A DNA stretch of 62,482 nucleotides from an uncultured Bacilli bacterium (GTDB lineage Bacteria; Bacillota_I; Bacilli_A; RF39; UBA660): NCBI GenBank assembly GCA_934130045.1, contig CAKOXI010000005.1, forward strand, positions 1-62,482, given 5' to 3'. The translations under genes were made by a program, and so were the position numbers. The notes below the pieces were generated by a model that saw nothing but the letters and a program-made list of their open reading frames with translations, searched no databases and was not told where the DNA came from. This document shows positions 61,535-62,482 of this stretch, in pieces (positions within the stretch are counted from its first letter, which is position 1; each line of letters starts with the position of its first letter).

Positions 61535-61897
61535 ATGAAAAAGTTTCCTTTTATATTTTTAGGAATAATTTTATTCTATTTACAAGTTATGATTTGTTTA
61601 AATAATTTTAAAACATTGACAGTTGATGGTGAACACAGTATTATAGATATAAAAAATCCATCAGTTATAACCAAATTATCAAAATCTACATTTAAAGCAT
61701 TACTTATTAATAATTCTGATTCAAATATTTATGTTGATAATGTTGAAATAATTGTTAAGGATAATTCTAATAATGTTATATGTACATTTAAAATAAAATT
61801 AGAACAAGATTTAGATATAGATAAACCTATTAAGATACAAAAAGAGGTTAATTATGATTTATCTGATGCATATTCATTTGATTTTGTTATAAATTAA
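61535..61897 (+). CDS. Membrane-anchored protein of unknown function in the spoVA operon
   Basis: A 120-residue protein: N-terminal signal-anchor helix (FIFLGIILFYLQVMICL) and a beta-rich extracytoplasmic domain. I recognise no domain. It starts 4 bases after spoVAE and ends before a terminator, so it belongs to the operon and may be a new spore-membrane component. No cysteines other than C21 and one near residue 82 are evident. Confidence 0.6.
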   Translation: MKKFPFIFLGIILFYLQVMICLNNFKTLTVDGEHSIIDIKNPSVITKLSKSTFKALLINNSDSNIYVDNVEIIVKDNSNNVICTFKIKLEQDLDIDKPIKIQKEVNYDLSDAYSFDFVIN

Positions 61898-61916
61898 AGA
61901 CTAATGTCTTTTTTTT
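61896..61916 (+). terminator. Terminator of the spoVA operon
   Basis: AAAGAC (61896-61901), TAAT loop, GTCTTT (61906-61911), more Ts. Confidence 0.75.
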
Positions 61917-61938
61917 ATAGTGAATTTTTAAATTTTTT

Positions 61939-61966
61939 TTGAATTTTATTATATATCGTGTATAAT
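61939..61966 (+). promoter_or_regulatory. Promoter of dxs
   Basis: TTGAAT at 61939-61944, 16 bases, TATAAT at 61961-61966. Confidence 0.6.
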
Positions 61967-61989
61967 ATTTCAAGAAGGTTTGTGATTTT

Positions 61990-62482
61990 GTGGAAGTTTT
62001 AAATAAAGTAAAAGATATTAATGATATAAAAAAGTTATCCATTTTAGAATTAGAACAATTAGCAATAGAAATAAGAGAATTTTTAATTTCAAATATTTCT
62101 AAAACTGGTGGTCATTTAGCGTCTAATTTAGGAATTGTAGAATTAACAATTTCTCTTTTATATAATTATGATTTTAATAAAGATAAAATTATTTTTGATG
62201 TTGGACATCAAAGTTATGTTTATAAAATTTTAACTGGCAGAATGGATAAATTTAGTTCGTTAAGGCAATATAAGGGCCTGAGTGGATTTCCAAAAAGGGA
62301 AGAAAGTATTTATGATTTTTTTGATACAGGGCATAGTAGTAATTCTATTTCTGCATGTCTTGGTATGGCAAGAGCACGTGATTTAAAAAGAGAAGACTAT
62401 GAAATTATTTCTGTAATCGGTGATGGAGCTTTTACAGGAGGAATGGTATATGAAGCTTTAAATGATTTAGGTTTTAATCATT
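61990..62482 (+). CDS. dxs: 1-deoxy-D-xylulose-5-phosphate synthase, N-terminal part
   Basis: The first 164 residues of Dxs, cut off by the window end. It condenses pyruvate and glyceraldehyde 3-phosphate with thiamine diphosphate, the first step of the MEP isoprenoid pathway. Signatures are KTGGHLASNLGIVELT, FDVGHQSYVYKILTGR, GLSGFPKREES, DFFDTGHSSNSISACLGMA and the metal/thiamine site VIGDGAFTGGMVYEALND. GTG 61990 is the likely start; no in-frame ATG near. Undecaprenyl phosphate from this pathway supports the wall synthesis encoded upstream. Confidence 0.92.
   Translation, partial: MEVLNKVKDINDIKKLSILELEQLAIEIREFLISNISKTGGHLASNLGIVELTISLLYNYDFNKDKIIFDVGHQSYVYKILTGRMDKFSSLRQYKGLSGFPKREESIYDFFDTGHSSNSISACLGMARARDLKREDYEIISVIGDGAFTGGMVYEALNDLGFNH

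Overview
The window reads as a chromosomal segment of an uncultured, very AT-rich Bacillota bacterium (G+C roughly a quarter by eye, not computed). TGA is a normal stop (ends of the genes at 170 and 44711) and TGG encodes Trp, so this is the standard code, not the Mycoplasma code. Shine-Dalgarno sites are often GGTGAT or GGAGG, and many promoters are sigma-A type with an extended TGnTATAAT -10. Pyruvate:ferredoxin oxidoreductase points to an anaerobe. A spoVA operon, tiny YjcZ-like membrane peptides and PASTA-type class B PBPs in the pbpB-spoVD arrangement point to an endospore former or recent descendant. I cannot name the genus. No rRNA, tRNA, CRISPR array or insertion sequence was seen.

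Layout. 1-7.9 kb: CtpE-like P-type ATPase, NifJ, a lone CHC2 zinc-finger protein, two thioredoxin-fold envelope proteins (CGYC, CPAC) and a DUF5661-like protein. 8-24 kb: envelope-polymer region with a radical SAM/SPASM protein, five large multipass membrane proteins that look like GT-C-type enzymes, then acpS (opposite strand) divergent from an FkbH-ACP-MBOAT-SGNH-SGNH operon, which looks like an ACP-dependent acylation pathway for a surface polymer. 24-30 kb: tex, an MBL-fold hydrolase, two unknown overlapping genes, recX, prsA and two tiny membrane peptides.

30-49 kb: a dcw cell-wall/division cluster (mraZ, rsmH, ftsL-like, pbpB, then spoVD-like, mraY, ftsW/spoVE-like). It is split by about 10 kb carrying a zinc-ribbon membrane protein, a TPM protein, an 1149-codon repeat protein, a TetR regulator and an MMPL exporter with nine ~80-residue repeats in an extracytoplasmic domain. 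A prepilin-like gene sits between the second PBP and mraY.

49-62.5 kb: an AbiF/Abi_2 HEPN protein followed by a separately promoted structured small RNA, an RDD membrane protein, a zinc-ribbon protein with a heterodimeric ABC exporter, an HD-GYP phosphodiesterase with an unknown partner (minus strand), two prepilin-like proteins, a spoVAC-spoVAD-spoVAE operon behind a consensus sigma-G promoter, and the 5' part of dxs, which runs off the window.

The strongest leads are the AbiF-like gene plus small RNA, the FkbH/ACP/MBOAT/SGNH acylation operon with its own phosphopantetheinyl transferase, the sporulation-type promoters, and the repeat-bearing MMPL exporter with its TetR operators. All functions are inferred from sequence alone.
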